A stretch of 34,604 bases of DNA from Pseudomonas sp. GM49 (GCF_000282355.1 NZ_AKJL01000023.1:1-34604); one strand, 5' to 3'. Shown: positions 1 through 8,324, numbered from the stretch's first letter. Program-made: numbers and translations. Notes: a model not told the origin generated them from the sequence alone.

Positions 1-164
1 CGAATTATAGGCCTCCAGAATCTGCCGTCAAGCACTGATTCTGGTTTTGTACAGATATGTGCAAAAACGCTGCTTATATATAGACGCGCCCGCGGTGAGT
101 GCGCAGTATATTGCCCATCACGAAAACAATGCCCTTACTTCCTATTTTCGGACGATGCCACGTA

Positions 165-1052
165 ATGAATGATCAGCCTCGCAGCCTAGCCTCTACTCTG
201 TTCTCGGTTGGGCTGCTGCTCATAGCCATGGCATCGATCCAGTCCGGAGCCTCCCTGGCAAAAAGCATGTTCCCCGTTGTTGGCCCTCAAGGGACGACAA
301 CATTACGACTGATTTTTGCCAGCGTGATCATGATGCTGATACTGCGTCCATGGCGGGCAAAATTCACCGCAAGATCCCTGCGCACCGTCATCGTCTACGG
401 GATGGCGCTGGGCGGCATGAACTTCCTCTTCTATATGTCATTGCAAACAGTCCCGCTGGGAATCGCGGTGGCTCTTGAGTTCACCGGCCCATTGGCCGTG
501 GCGATCTACGCCTCACGTCGCGCGATCGACTTCTTGTGGATCGCCCTGGCGGCCGTCGGCTTACTGTTATTGATTCCGACGGGAGAAGCGACCGCAGGAA
601 TCGATCTGCTAGGCGCCGGTTATGCCTTGGGTGCAGGTGTCTGCTGGGCGCTGTACATTTTGTTCGGCCAAAAAGCTGGGGCCGACAATGGTGTGCAAAC
701 CGCCGCACTGGGGGTAATGATCGCTGCGCTATTCGTAGCCCCCATCGGCATTGTCCATGCTGGTTCCGCCCTGCTGACCCCATCATTGATCCCTGTGGCC
801 CTTGGTGTCGCCATCTTGTCCACTGCCCTCCCCTACACCCTGGAGATGGTCGCGCTGACTCGCATGCCGGCCAGAACCTTCGGCACACTGATGAGTATCG
901 AGCCTGCCTTCGGCGCGTTATCGGGCTTGCTGTTCCTTCATGAATACCTCTCACTGTCGCAGTGGACGGCAATCCTGTGCATCATACTGGCATCCGTCGG
1001 CGCAACCATGACCATGAGCAGTGCCGCCAGGCCAGCAGTAGCAGCAGATTGA
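165..1052 (+). CDS. rhtA: RhtA-type threonine/homoserine exporter (EamA/DMT family)
   Basis: Inner-membrane exporter of about 295 residues expected to pump out threonine, homoserine and related amino acids. The whole chain is hydrophobic with about ten membrane segments (two EamA repeats). It matches E. coli RhtA from memory at several places: MASIQSGASLAKS near the N-terminus, LGGMNFLFYMSLQTVPLGIAV in the middle, and LSTALPYTLEM and MPARTFGTLMS near the end. The open frame extends upstream to 99, but those 22 residues look non-coding, and the ATG at 165 (MNDQPRS) gives the usual family length. It stands alone, with no partner gene visible to its left. Family assignment is firm; the exact substrate is inferred. 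Confidence 0.88.
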   Translation: MNDQPRSLASTLFSVGLLLIAMASIQSGASLAKSMFPVVGPQGTTTLRLIFASVIMMLILRPWRAKFTARSLRTVIVYGMALGGMNFLFYMSLQTVPLGIAVALEFTGPLAVAIYASRRAIDFLWIALAAVGLLLLIPTGEATAGIDLLGAGYALGAGVCWALYILFGQKAGADNGVQTAALGVMIAALFVAPIGIVHAGSALLTPSLIPVALGVAILSTALPYTLEMVALTRMPARTFGTLMSIEPAFGALSGLLFLHEYLSLSQWTAILCIILASVGATMTMSSAARPAVAAD

Positions 1053-1220
1053 TAGCAGATATGACACGGGTCTGGTATTTGCCGCTCAATTAGGCCATGT
1101 TTAGCCCCGCAACCCAGGGTCATACCATGGACAATTCCAGATAGGAATATCGGTACGCTTCAAGTGCAAGCGAATGCAGCCAGACCCGGGCACAAGATCC
1201 GGGACGCTTTAAGGACAGTA

Positions 1221-1502
1221 ATGAAACGATTTTTGATGCTGATCGCCGTACTTGCAATTGCGGGCTGCGCAGCGACCTCGGAAACACAGATCAAGCACGG
1301 CAAGAAAGGGCTACACATCAACTGTTCCGGACTGTCTTCGTCCTGGGACAAGTGCTACACCAGCGCCGCCAACTCCTGCGCACCCAAGGGATACAAGGTC
1401 ATTGCCAAGTCGGGAGATGCTGTGGAAGAGCCCGGCGATTATCCGTTTGGCCTCAACCCTGCGGGTTATACCAGCCGCAGCATGATTGTCATCTGCAAAT
1501 AG
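1221..1502 (+). CDS. Small secreted lipoprotein of unknown function
   Basis: A 93-residue protein with a lipoprotein signal peptide: MKRF, a hydrophobic stretch, then the lipobox LAIAGC with Cys at about residue 15. The mature part has several further cysteines (in NCSG, DKCYT, NSCAP and the terminal VICK), so internal disulfides are likely. The ATG at 1221 is chosen because it starts the signal peptide and follows an AAGGA-type ribosome site (TTTAAGGACAGTA); the frame is open back to 1164 but the extra residues are not signal-like. I do not recognise a named family. The 168 bases between it and the rhtA-type gene show nothing else. It ends 14 bases before the stop of the convergent TetR gene. 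Confidence 0.72.
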   Translation: MKRFLMLIAVLAIAGCAATSETQIKHGKKGLHINCSGLSSSWDKCYTSAANSCAPKGYKVIAKSGDAVEEPGDYPFGLNPAGYTSRSMIVICK

Positions 1503-1516
1503 GCAAGGCCGTCGCG

Positions 1517-2077
1517 TCAGGTTCTCGGACTTGCGATCTGACGGCCAATTTCCTCGTAGCTGGACTTCAGCACAGTGCGCTGGATATTCGGGCTAGCCAG
1601 CATGCGCGCCACGACCAGTGCGCCAATACATTGCGACAGAATCGCCCACGCCAGGCTGTCGCTTTGCAGAACCCCCGCCCAACTTTCCTGCAGCCGACAA
1701 ATCCAGTGCTCTGCCTGTTGGCGGACAGTCTCGTCGGAACGGGCAATTTCCGCCCCCAATGCCGGTAATGCACAACCGGTTTCCGGGTTCTCGACGTGAG
1801 ACATGCTCAGGTACTGTTTCAAGCAGCGCTCAAGCTTTTCACGGTCCTGCCCTTCCCCCAGTCGCGCCAGACTTTGACCCAGCTCACGCTCGACAATGGT
1901 TGCGAACAACTCGTCTTTCGATGAAAAGTGGCTGTAGAAGGCGCCCCCACTCAAGCCAATCGCTTTCATCAGGCCGTCCACGCCCACCGTTGAAAATCCG
2001 GACTTCTTGGCCGATAACGCACTGCTTTCCAGCAGCCTTTGCCTGGTTTCCAGCTTGTGACTGGCCGAATAACGCAT
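1517..2077 (-). CDS. TetR/AcrR-family transcriptional regulator
   Basis: Repressor of about 186 residues. The N-terminal helix-turn-helix is clear: TRQRLLESSALSAKKSGF, then VDGLMKAIGLSGGAFYSHFSSKDEL, the canonical TetR recognition-helix region. The C-terminal half is the ligand/dimer domain (CALPALGAEIARSD). The frame is open to 2101, but the ATG at 2077 (MRYSASHK) is preceded by a GAGGGAAGG ribosome site, so it is the better start. It is divergent from the SDR/isomerase pair starting at 2171, and the gap holds two near-identical operator-like sites, so it probably represses both itself and the pair. The effector is unknown. Confidence 0.88.
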   Translation of the reverse strand: MRYSASHKLETRQRLLESSALSAKKSGFSTVGVDGLMKAIGLSGGAFYSHFSSKDELFATIVERELGQSLARLGEGQDREKLERCLKQYLSMSHVENPETGCALPALGAEIARSDETVRQQAEHWICRLQESWAGVLQSDSLAWAILSQCIGALVVARMLASPNIQRTVLKSSYEEIGRQIASPRT

Positions 2078-2125
2078 TGCCCTTCCCTCAGAGTTGATCA
2101 TCTTGACGTCAGTTAAATCGTAGCA

Positions 2126-2153
2126 TAACGTTCGTTTAGTTAACGATCGTTTA
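2126..2153. promoter_or_regulatory. Tandem TetR-type operator in the divergent promoter
   Basis: Two 13-base copies, TAACGTTCGTTTA (2126-2138) and TAACGATCGTTTA (2141-2153), differ at one base and start 15 bases apart. Each is close to a palindrome around ACG(A/T)TCGT; AACGATCGTT inside the second copy is a perfect 10-base palindrome. They lie in the 93-base gap between the TetR start at 2077 and the SDR start at 2171, as expected for auto- and target repression. Binding is inferred. Confidence 0.6.
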
Positions 2154-2170
2154 CCAAAAGGGATCTACCC

Positions 2171-2899
2171 ATGAATAACAAGAAAGTCGTACTGGTCGTC
2201 GGTGCAGGTGATGCCACGGGCGGCGCCATTGCCAAGCGTTTTGCCCAGGAAGGTTTTGTCGCCTGCGTCACCCGCCGCAGTGCGGACAAGCTCCAGCCAC
2301 TGGTGGATGCCATCGAGGCCGATGGTGGCGAGGCCCACGGGTTTGCCTGCGATGCACGTAAAGAAGAAGACGTGATCGCGCTGGTCGAGCAGATCGAAAG
2401 CCAGATCGGCCCCATCGAGGCCTTTGTCTTCAACATCGGCGCCAACGTGCCTTGCAGCATTCTCGAAGAAACCGCCCGCAAGTATTTCAAGATCTGGGAA
2501 ATGGCCTGTTTTTCCGGTTTTCTCAACGCGCGTGAAGTGGCCAAGCGCATGGCCAAGCGCCAGCGGGGCACGATCCTGTTCACCGGTGCCACCGCAGGCA
2601 TGCGTGGTGCTGCCGGGTTCGCCGCATTTGCGGGTGCCAAGCACGGCATTCGTGCACTGGCGCAAAGCATGGCCCGGGAGCTCGGGCCGATGAACATTCA
2701 CGTTGCCCATATCGTCGTCGACGGCGCCATCGATACCGACTTCATCCGTGAAAGCTTCCCCGAAAAATATGCCACCAAGGATCAGGATGGCATCCTCGAT
2801 CCCGAGCATATCGCCGAAAACTACTGGTACCTGCACAGCCAGCCCCGCGATGCCTGGACCTTCGAACTGGACCTTCGCCCTTGGAGCGAGCGCTGGTAA
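2171..2899 (+). CDS. SDR-family oxidoreductase with a non-canonical active site
   Basis: Short-chain dehydrogenase/reductase of 242 residues, normal length for a classical SDR. The Rossmann nucleotide-binding loop is a variant, GAGDATGG at residues 11-18, followed by the NIGAN motif at 88-92. The active-site region reads TILFTGATAG...GFAAFAGAK: Lys157 is present, but the catalytic Tyr position (153) is Phe, and the Ser position 13 residues earlier (140) is Ala. I recall SDR relatives with an FxxxK variant, so this may be a subfamily trait rather than damage. It begins a two-gene unit with the isomerase-like gene 36 bases downstream, under the divergent TetR operator. Substrate unknown. Confidence 0.85.
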   Translation: MNNKKVVLVVGAGDATGGAIAKRFAQEGFVACVTRRSADKLQPLVDAIEADGGEAHGFACDARKEEDVIALVEQIESQIGPIEAFVFNIGANVPCSILEETARKYFKIWEMACFSGFLNAREVAKRMAKRQRGTILFTGATAGMRGAAGFAAFAGAKHGIRALAQSMARELGPMNIHVAHIVVDGAIDTDFIRESFPEKYATKDQDGILDPEHIAENYWYLHSQPRDAWTFELDLRPWSERW

Positions 2900-2935
2900 G
2901 CCCTTCCCTACAACAAAAAGCAGAGCGCACCGACC

Positions 2936-3526
2936 ATGAGCAAAACCGTGGAATTCCTTTTTGACCTGGGTAGCCCCACCACTTACCTGGCGTATACCCA
3001 GCTACCGGCAATCTGTGAGCAAACCGACAGCCAACTGATCTACATCCCGATCCTGCTCGGCGGTGTGTTCAAGGCCACCGGCAACGCCTCCCCGGCGACC
3101 ATTCCGGCCAAGGGCCACCATATGATTCAGGACCTCGACCGTTATGCCCGGCGCTATGGCGTGCCACTGAAATTCAATCCGCATTTCCCGATCAACACCC
3201 TCATGCTGATGCGTGCCGTGACCGGCATTCAGATGCACCATCCCGAGCGCTTTGTCGCCTTCATTGACTGCCTGTTCAACGCCCTGTGGGTCGACGGCCG
3301 CAACCTCAATGACCCGGCAACCGTGGCGGCGGTGCTGAGCGGCAACGGTTTCGATCCCGATGAGGTGCTGGCACTGACCTCCGACGAAACAGTCAAGGCA
3401 ACGCTCAAGGACAATACCGAGAAAGCGGTGCAGCGCGGCGTATTCGGCGTACCGAGCATGTTTGTCGACAACCAGCTGTACTTCGGCCAGGATCGACTGG
3501 ACTTCGTGCTTGAAGCCTTGAGTTAA
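2936..3526 (+). CDS. 2-hydroxychromene-2-carboxylate isomerase family (DsbA-fold, GST kappa-like)
   Basis: A 196-residue protein of the HCCA isomerase / DsbA-like oxidoreductase family. It starts VEFLFDLGSPTTYLAY, the family's glutathione-site strand with the Ser-Pro pair, and ends with the typical GVFGVPSMFVDNQLYFGQDRLDFV. In naphthalene degradation such enzymes isomerise 2-hydroxychromene-2-carboxylate using glutathione, but no aromatic-degradation genes are nearby, so the true substrate is not known. It lies 36 bases after the SDR gene and is probably co-transcribed with it; the start is preceded by a weak purine stretch. Its stop overlaps the stop of a decayed gene on the other strand. 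Confidence 0.85.
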   Translation: MSKTVEFLFDLGSPTTYLAYTQLPAICEQTDSQLIYIPILLGGVFKATGNASPATIPAKGHHMIQDLDRYARRYGVPLKFNPHFPINTLMLMRAVTGIQMHHPERFVAFIDCLFNALWVDGRNLNDPATVAAVLSGNGFDPDEVLALTSDETVKATLKDNTEKAVQRGVFGVPSMFVDNQLYFGQDRLDFVLEALS

Positions 3527-3711
3527 ATCTCGACCACCAACCGCCCCTTTGCCGCTCCCGACAAGAGCAGTGCATGGGCGGCTTCTGCGGTCTGCAATGT
3601 GAACGAGTGCGGGTCAAGCAATGGCAAGAGCTTACCCGCCTCTATCAACCGTGCCGCCACGGCGATAGATACATGCCGTATCCCCGGCGAATCGTCGCCA
3701 ATCCGCCAGGG
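3523..3711 (-). pseudogene. C-terminal remnant of a zinc-binding/quinone oxidoreductase
   Basis: Reading leftwards, 62 codons end with the typical C-terminus of an NADPH:quinone oxidoreductase/zinc-type alcohol dehydrogenase: DDSPGIRHVS, AARLIEAGKLLPLLDPH, EAAHALLLSGAAKGRLVVEI, then a stop. In frame just upstream (3712-3714) is TGA, and no ATG or cofactor-binding domain precedes it, so only about a fifth of the usual 320-340 residues survives. Its stop codon overlaps the end of the isomerase gene. The rest of the gene appears to have been deleted, with the breakpoint near 3715-3800 beside short repeats. Confidence 0.7.
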
Positions 3712-3735
3712 TCAAAGCCTTTGTCGACTATATGG

Positions 3736-3761
3736 CTCAGGCGCTGGATAACGCGCCTGAG
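3736..3761. repeat. Inverted repeat (9-base arms) between convergent genes
   Basis: CTCAGGCGC and GCGCCTGAG pair perfectly around an 8-base loop. No T-run follows on either strand, so it is not a standard intrinsic terminator, though it sits between the isomerase gene and the convergent aminopeptidase gene. Confidence 0.5.
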
Positions 3762-3762
3762 T

Positions 3763-3796
3763 TACACAGAAACAAATAGCTACACAGAAACAAATA
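3763..3796. repeat. Two tandem copies of an 18-base unit
   Basis: TACACAGAAACAAATA occurs at 3763-3778 and again at 3781-3796, period 18. It sits at the presumed breakpoint of the decayed oxidoreductase and is more AT-rich than its surroundings. Confidence 0.6.
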
Positions 3797-3807
3797 ACTG
3801 CACCCGA

Positions 3808-5616
3808 TCAAATAGCCGTAGTGCGGCTATTCAGCCACTCCAGTGCTGCACCCTCGACCAACGGGCTCAGGCGTTCGCGCACTTCAGCGTGATAGGCGTT
3901 GAACCATTGCTTTTCCTCTTCGGACAGCAGTGAGGTTTCCAGGCAGCGCGTGTCGATCGGGCACAGGGTCAGAGTTTCGAACTTCAGGAACTCGCCAAAT
4001 TCGCTTTTGCCTGCCTCACGGTTCATTGCCAGGTTTTCGATCCGCACCCCCCAACGACCCGGACGATAGGTGCCCGGCTCGATGGACGTGATCATGCCGG
4101 GCAACATCGCGGTTTGCGGTGCAGGTGCGGCCTGATAGGCGATGACTTGCGGACCTTCGTGGACGTTCAGGAAGTAACCGACGCCATGCCCGGTGCCGTG
4201 ACCGTAGTCGACACTTTCCGCCCAGATGGGCGCACGGGCGATGGCATCGAGCAGCGGCGACAGAATGCCTTTCGGGAACTGCGCGCGGGACAAGGCAATC
4301 ACGCCCTTGAGGACGCGGGTGCAATCGCGTTTTTGCTCATCGGTCGGTGTGCCTACCGCAACCATCCGCGTGATGTCGGTGGTACCGCCCAGGTACTGGC
4401 CGCCGGAGTCGATCAACAACAGACCGTCCCCTTCGATCACCGCGTGTTCTTCTTCAGTGGCGTGGTAATGCGGCATCGCGCCATTGGCGTTGAACGCGGC
4501 GATGGTATTGAAGCTCAGCGACACATAATCCGGACGGCGCTCACGGGCGGCGGTGAGTTTTTCGTCGATGGTCAGTTCGGTGATGCGCTCGCGGCCCAGT
4601 GCAGAGTCCAGCCAGGCGAAGAATTCGCACAGCGCTGCGCCGTCCTGTTCCATGGCCTGACGGATGTGTTCGGCATCGGCCAGGCTTTTTTGCGATTTGG
4701 CCAGGGTGGTCGGGTTCAGGCCTTCGATCAGTTTCACCCCGCTGTCGAGGTTGTCCAGCAACCCCGCCGTGACCCGCGCCGGGTCGACTTGCAGGCTCGC
4801 GCCACTCGGCACGGCGCGCAGTGCGGCAGCGACTTCGCTGTAGTCGCGCAAGGTCACACCATCCTGTTCGAGGATTGCCCGCAACTCGGCGCTGACTTTG
4901 CTCAAGGCGACAAACAGCGTGGCCTGTTGCTGATTGATCAAGGCGAAAGAAACGAATACCGGGTTGAATGACACGTCGCCGCCACGCAGGTTGAACAGCC
5001 AGGCGATGTCATCGAGGGTGGCGATGAAATGCCAGTCGGCACCCCGTGCCTTAAGGGCTTCACGCAGCTTGGCGAGTTTTTCGCCACGGCTGACAGTCGC
5101 TTGTGGTGGCAAGTGCTGATAGATCGGTTCGTTCGGCAGGCTTGGACGGTCGTTCCAGACTCCGCTCAACAAGTCGATGTCGGTGCGCAGACGGGCACCA
5201 CGCTCTTCAAGTTTACCGCCCAGGGTTCGTGCCGAAGCCACGGCCATCACCGCACCATCGACGGCGACAACGCCACCTTCGGGAGTTTGCTCGGCCAGCC
5301 ATTCCAGTGGCCCGGGTTGCCCCGGTTGCAGCTTGACCAGATCGATTCCGCTGCCCTTGAGTTCCTTGGTCGCCTGCTCCCAATACCGGCTGTCGGCCCA
5401 GACGCCGGCAAAATCCGGGGTCACGATCAGGGTGCCGACCGAACCATGGAAACCCGACAACCACTGGCGCCCTTGCCAGTAACCCGGCAGGTATTCAGAC
5501 AGGTGCGGGTCGGCCGACGGCACCAGCAAGGCGTGAATGCCTTCCCGGCTCATCAGTTCGCGGGTTTGCGCCAGGCGCTGGGGCACCGATCCATTGATCG
5601 AAAGCTGCGTATTCAT
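3808..5616 (-). CDS. Xaa-Pro aminopeptidase (aminopeptidase P, M24B)
   Basis: Cytoplasmic metallopeptidase of 602 residues that removes an N-terminal residue preceding proline. The length and three-domain layout (two creatinase-like N-terminal domains and a C-terminal pita-bread domain) match the long eukaryote-like aminopeptidase P1 class rather than the roughly 440-residue E. coli PepP. All five metal ligands are visible: Asp403 and Asp414 (LLIDSGGQYLGGTTDITR), His477 (GHGTGHGVG), Glu513 (TSIEPGTY) and Glu527 (RIENLA). The frame opens at 5643, but the ATG at 5616 (MNTQLSING) follows AGGAGACACG, a strong ribosome site. A short stem (AATAGCCG/CGGCTATT, 3811-3831) overlaps its last codons. It lies 65 bases after the desulfurase gene and may share its transcript. 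Confidence 0.93.
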   Translation of the reverse strand: MNTQLSINGSVPQRLAQTRELMSREGIHALLVPSADPHLSEYLPGYWQGRQWLSGFHGSVGTLIVTPDFAGVWADSRYWEQATKELKGSGIDLVKLQPGQPGPLEWLAEQTPEGGVVAVDGAVMAVASARTLGGKLEERGARLRTDIDLLSGVWNDRPSLPNEPIYQHLPPQATVSRGEKLAKLREALKARGADWHFIATLDDIAWLFNLRGGDVSFNPVFVSFALINQQQATLFVALSKVSAELRAILEQDGVTLRDYSEVAAALRAVPSGASLQVDPARVTAGLLDNLDSGVKLIEGLNPTTLAKSQKSLADAEHIRQAMEQDGAALCEFFAWLDSALGRERITELTIDEKLTAARERRPDYVSLSFNTIAAFNANGAMPHYHATEEEHAVIEGDGLLLIDSGGQYLGGTTDITRMVAVGTPTDEQKRDCTRVLKGVIALSRAQFPKGILSPLLDAIARAPIWAESVDYGHGTGHGVGYFLNVHEGPQVIAYQAAPAPQTAMLPGMITSIEPGTYRPGRWGVRIENLAMNREAGKSEFGEFLKFETLTLCPIDTRCLETSLLSEEEKQWFNAYHAEVRERLSPLVEGAALEWLNSRTTAI

Positions 5617-5681
5617 CGTGTCTCCTGCTAACCACTTCATCATTATTGTTGAGGGCCGATCAACGTCGGCACTTCGTCGCC

Positions 5682-6839
5682 CTATTGCCAGAATGCCGGA
5701 GCACTGGCGCAGGCTGCCTTGATCAGTTGAACCGCCTGGTCGATATCCTGCTCGGTGGTGAAACGCCCGAGGCTCAAGCGGATGGTGCGACTGGCCGAGC
5801 GGGCATCAAGCCCCAGGGCCAGCAGTACATGGGATGGGGTATTGCTGGCGGAATTGCAGGCCGAGGTCGCGGAAAACGCGATCGAAGCCAGCAGTGCTGC
5901 CGGGTTGAACTCGCCTTCGCCGAATGTCAGGCTCAGGGTATGGGGAATGCGCCGGGTCGGACTGCCGTTGAGACGTACACCGGGAATACTCTGCAATTGC
6001 TCGAGCAAGCGTTCACGCAAACGCACGATGCTGGCTTTCTCTTCATCGAACACAGCCGCAGCCAGTGCGAAGGCCAAGCCCATGGCCGCGATCTGATGGG
6101 TCGCCAGGGTGCCGGAACGCAAACCGCCCTCATGCCCACCGCCATGGATCTGCGCCTGTAAACGCTGTTGTGCACGCGGACCGACGTACAACGCACCGAT
6201 GCCTTTGGGGCCGTACAGTTTATGCGCGGAAAAAGACATCAGGTCCACCGGCCACTGCGCGAGGTCGATCGCCACTTTGCCCGCGCCCTGTGCGGCGTCG
6301 ACATGGAACAACGCCCCGCGATCACGCACGACCTGACCGATGGCGGGAATGTCGTTGAGGGTGCCCAGTTCGTTGTTGACCAGCATCAGCGAGACCAGGA
6401 AGGTATCCTCGCGCATGGCTTCGCTGACCGCTTGCGCGGTGATCAGGCCATCGGCGTCCGGCACCAGATAAGTCACCGCTACACCGGCATCCTGCAGTTG
6501 CCTGGCGGTATCGAGAATGGCCTTGTGTTCGATCTGGCTGGTGATGATATGACCACCGCCAGTGCCGCGGCCCTGGGCTACGCCTTTGAGCGCGAGGTTG
6601 TTGGATTCGGTGGCGCCTGAGGTCCAGACGATCTGCTCGGGTATTGCGCCGACCAGTTCGGCGACCTGGCGTCGCGCCTGTTCCACCGATTGCCGGGCCT
6701 GCTGGCCAAATGCGTGGGAACTGGAGGCCGGGTTGCCGAAATTGCCGGTAAAGCCCAGACACTCGACCATCACCTTGATGACCCGCTCATCCACCGGCGT
6801 AGTGGCGGCGTAGTCGAAATACAACGGACGTTTATTCAT
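5682..6839 (-). CDS. Cysteine desulfurase (NifS/IscS-like, PLP enzyme)
   Basis: PLP-dependent enzyme of 385 residues that takes sulfur from cysteine, giving alanine and an enzyme persulfide. Visible parts are the start YFDYAATTPVD, the PLP site with His105 (QIEHKA), Asp181 (HVDAAQGAGK), and the Schiff-base lysine Lys207 (SFSAHKLYGPKG), and the loop with catalytic Cys328 (SATSACNSASNTPSHVLLALG), which matches the IscS-type SGSACTSAS loop. No scaffold, ferredoxin or SufE-like gene is adjacent, so it is not the housekeeping isc operon; it may be an accessory desulfurase. ATG at 6839 starts MNKRPLYFDYA, the normal N-terminus. Confidence 0.9.
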   Translation of the reverse strand: MNKRPLYFDYAATTPVDERVIKVMVECLGFTGNFGNPASSSHAFGQQARQSVEQARRQVAELVGAIPEQIVWTSGATESNNLALKGVAQGRGTGGGHIITSQIEHKAILDTARQLQDAGVAVTYLVPDADGLITAQAVSEAMREDTFLVSLMLVNNELGTLNDIPAIGQVVRDRGALFHVDAAQGAGKVAIDLAQWPVDLMSFSAHKLYGPKGIGALYVGPRAQQRLQAQIHGGGHEGGLRSGTLATHQIAAMGLAFALAAAVFDEEKASIVRLRERLLEQLQSIPGVRLNGSPTRRIPHTLSLTFGEGEFNPAALLASIAFSATSACNSASNTPSHVLLALGLDARSASRTIRLSLGRFTTEQDIDQAVQLIKAACASAPAFWQ

Positions 6840-6895
6840 AAAAGACTCGCAGAGCGTGTTCCGGGGTCAGGAAGCTCGTGACTGCAAACGGCAAA

Positions 6896-6924
6896 GCGCA
6901 GCCTTGTGAGCTGCGCGCGGTTTT
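6896..6924. terminator. Hairpin, possible terminator downstream of the LysE-type gene
   Basis: GCGCAGC and GCTGCGC form a 7-base stem around CTTGTGA. On the minus strand it lies 120 bases after the LysE stop and is followed by TTTGCCG, a poor T-run; on the plus strand GCGGTTTT follows. Termination activity is uncertain. Confidence 0.35.
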
Positions 6925-7045
6925 CAGAACGTTACCAATACCTGATCGGATGCCGTTAAAGAAGAACTACTTCATTTAATAGTGCGTAGGAACGCTCCTG
7001 AAAAGTCAGCTTAACAGGCATCGGGCAACCGGTTGAAGCAATGCG

Positions 7046-7660
7046 TCAGCTAAAGCTTTCGAGCAACAGCGGATACAGCGAACCCACGAGCAGCGCGGCC
7101 ATGCCCCAATTGAACAGGCGCAGCCAGCGGCGGTCCTTCAGAACGTTGCGCAACAGCGTTCCGCAAGCGGCCCAGACACCGACGCTCGGCAGGTTGATGA
7201 TCGCAAAGACGGCCGCTATCACGATCACATTAGTGAAGTAACCCTGCATTGGCGTGTAGGTGCTGATGGCGCCAATGGCCATGATCCAGGCCTTGGGATT
7301 GACCCACTGGAATGCGGCGGCGCCCAAATAGCTGATCGGTTTCGCCTCGCCCTGCTGGCTTTCCGACATTGGTCCGGAATGGGCGATTTTCCAGGCCAGA
7401 TACAGCAAGTACGCCGCCCCCACATAACGCAGTACGGTGTAGAGCAAAGGGTAAGTCTGGAACACCGCGCCAAGGCCAAAACCGACCGCCACCACCAGTA
7501 CGAAGAAGCCACAGGTGATGCCGAGCATGTGCGGAATCGTGCGGTTGAATCCGAAGTTCACCCCGGATGCCAGCAACATGGTGTTGTTCGGGCCGGGCGT
7601 GATCGAGGTAACGAGGGCAAACAGGGCGAAGCCCAGCAGCAGATCGAGTGAGAGCGTCAT
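7046..7660 (-). CDS. LysE/RhtB-family amino-acid exporter
   Basis: Inner-membrane exporter of 204 residues, the normal LysE/RhtB length. It shows the family's N-terminal signature FALVTSITPGPNNTMLLASG (residues about 16-35), then about six membrane segments, with FQWVNPKAWIMAIGAI in the central region, a hallmark of this family. The substrate is probably an amino acid or analogue and cannot be told from sequence. It stands alone, upstream of the desulfurase on the same strand but separated by 206 bases with a hairpin; the next gene upstream, a small lipoprotein, ends 101 bases before it. Confidence 0.92.
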   Translation of the reverse strand: MTLSLDLLLGFALFALVTSITPGPNNTMLLASGVNFGFNRTIPHMLGITCGFFVLVVAVGFGLGAVFQTYPLLYTVLRYVGAAYLLYLAWKIAHSGPMSESQQGEAKPISYLGAAAFQWVNPKAWIMAIGAISTYTPMQGYFTNVIVIAAVFAIINLPSVGVWAACGTLLRNVLKDRRWLRLFNWGMAALLVGSLYPLLLESFS

Positions 7661-7761
7661 GGGTGGCAGTCCGTCAGGGTCGGTCAGGTGTTGACCCTAT
7701 CGCACACCTTGGGCGAAACCCACGGACAGTTACGCGAAACTTGGAGCAGTACAGTTTTGTC

Positions 7762-8031
7762 TCAGCTCGGACGACCGTGCAGCTGTACAGATCGCCCGGC
7801 GTTCATTTCACCCTGGTTGTCGAAGCCGAACGCCTTCTGCGGCTGGCCGAGCAGTTCGGCTTTTTTCGCATGGTATTCGTCGAAGGACAAACCGCGGCGG
7901 TTCAGCGCCTCCAGTGCCAGTTCCTTGCTTTCTTCAGCCGTGTAAGGGCGAAGTTCAGGGGAAACATGGCTGGCACATCCGGCGAGTACGGAGACGGCGA
8001 GCATCAGCAAAGTGGCGATCATCGGTTTCAT
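7762..8031 (-). CDS. Small lipoprotein with a SHOCT-like C-terminal segment
   Basis: An 89-residue lipoprotein. MKPMIATLLMLAVSVLAGC is a textbook lipoprotein signal with lipobox VLAGC. The mature part includes ESKELALEALNRRGLSFDEYHAKKAELL, which has the pattern of the SHOCT short C-terminal domain (hydrophobic heptads, RG, then F/Y and KKAELL). The frame opens at 8112, but ATG 8031 follows AGGACGCC and starts the signal peptide. SHOCT segments are thought to mediate oligomerisation; function here is unknown. It is followed by the LysE gene on the same strand. Confidence 0.72.
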   Translation of the reverse strand: MKPMIATLLMLAVSVLAGCASHVSPELRPYTAEESKELALEALNRRGLSFDEYHAKKAELLGQPQKAFGFDNQGEMNAGRSVQLHGRPS

Positions 8032-8324
8032 TTTGGCGTCCTGGCGACTGGGTTCGAGGCAATGAACACAGGCTACCCGCGCCTCCCGGGCAGCAGAAAT
8101 CAACGCTTTCAATAGTGGCTATCAAGAAATGGCGATCATTGTCGATGTGCCGGGAGAGCGCGGGCCGGGAGCGCACTGGCTGGAGCCGACTTGATGGCAC
8201 TTGTGTGGCGCGACTGCTCGTCGGGTGTTCGGTGAGACGAAAGAGGCTGACCTATATTAATTCGGCCGAATAACGGCGCAGGCACTGTCTATCTATTCGC
8301 AGAACAGGAACAGGGAGATCCATC
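8032..8324. other. Divergent intergenic region with a perfect 12-base palindrome
   Basis: No gene was seen in these 293 bases between the SHOCT-like lipoprotein and the VOC gene. The palindrome ATTCGGCCGAAT lies at 8260-8271, 54 bases before the VOC start, within TATATTA...TAAC, and could be an operator for that gene. The right end carries CAGGGAG as the VOC ribosome site. Confidence 0.4.

Noticed and set aside
3811..3831. Stem AATAGCCG/CGGCTATT as terminator of the aminopeptidase gene
   Set aside because: It overlaps the last codons and is followed by TGATCGGG rather than a T-run on the minus strand.
7758..7800. Inverted GTACAG/CTGTAC sequences near the end of the SHOCT-like lipoprotein gene
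   Set aside because: The arms are short, about 30 bases apart and lie within the coding region; probably chance.
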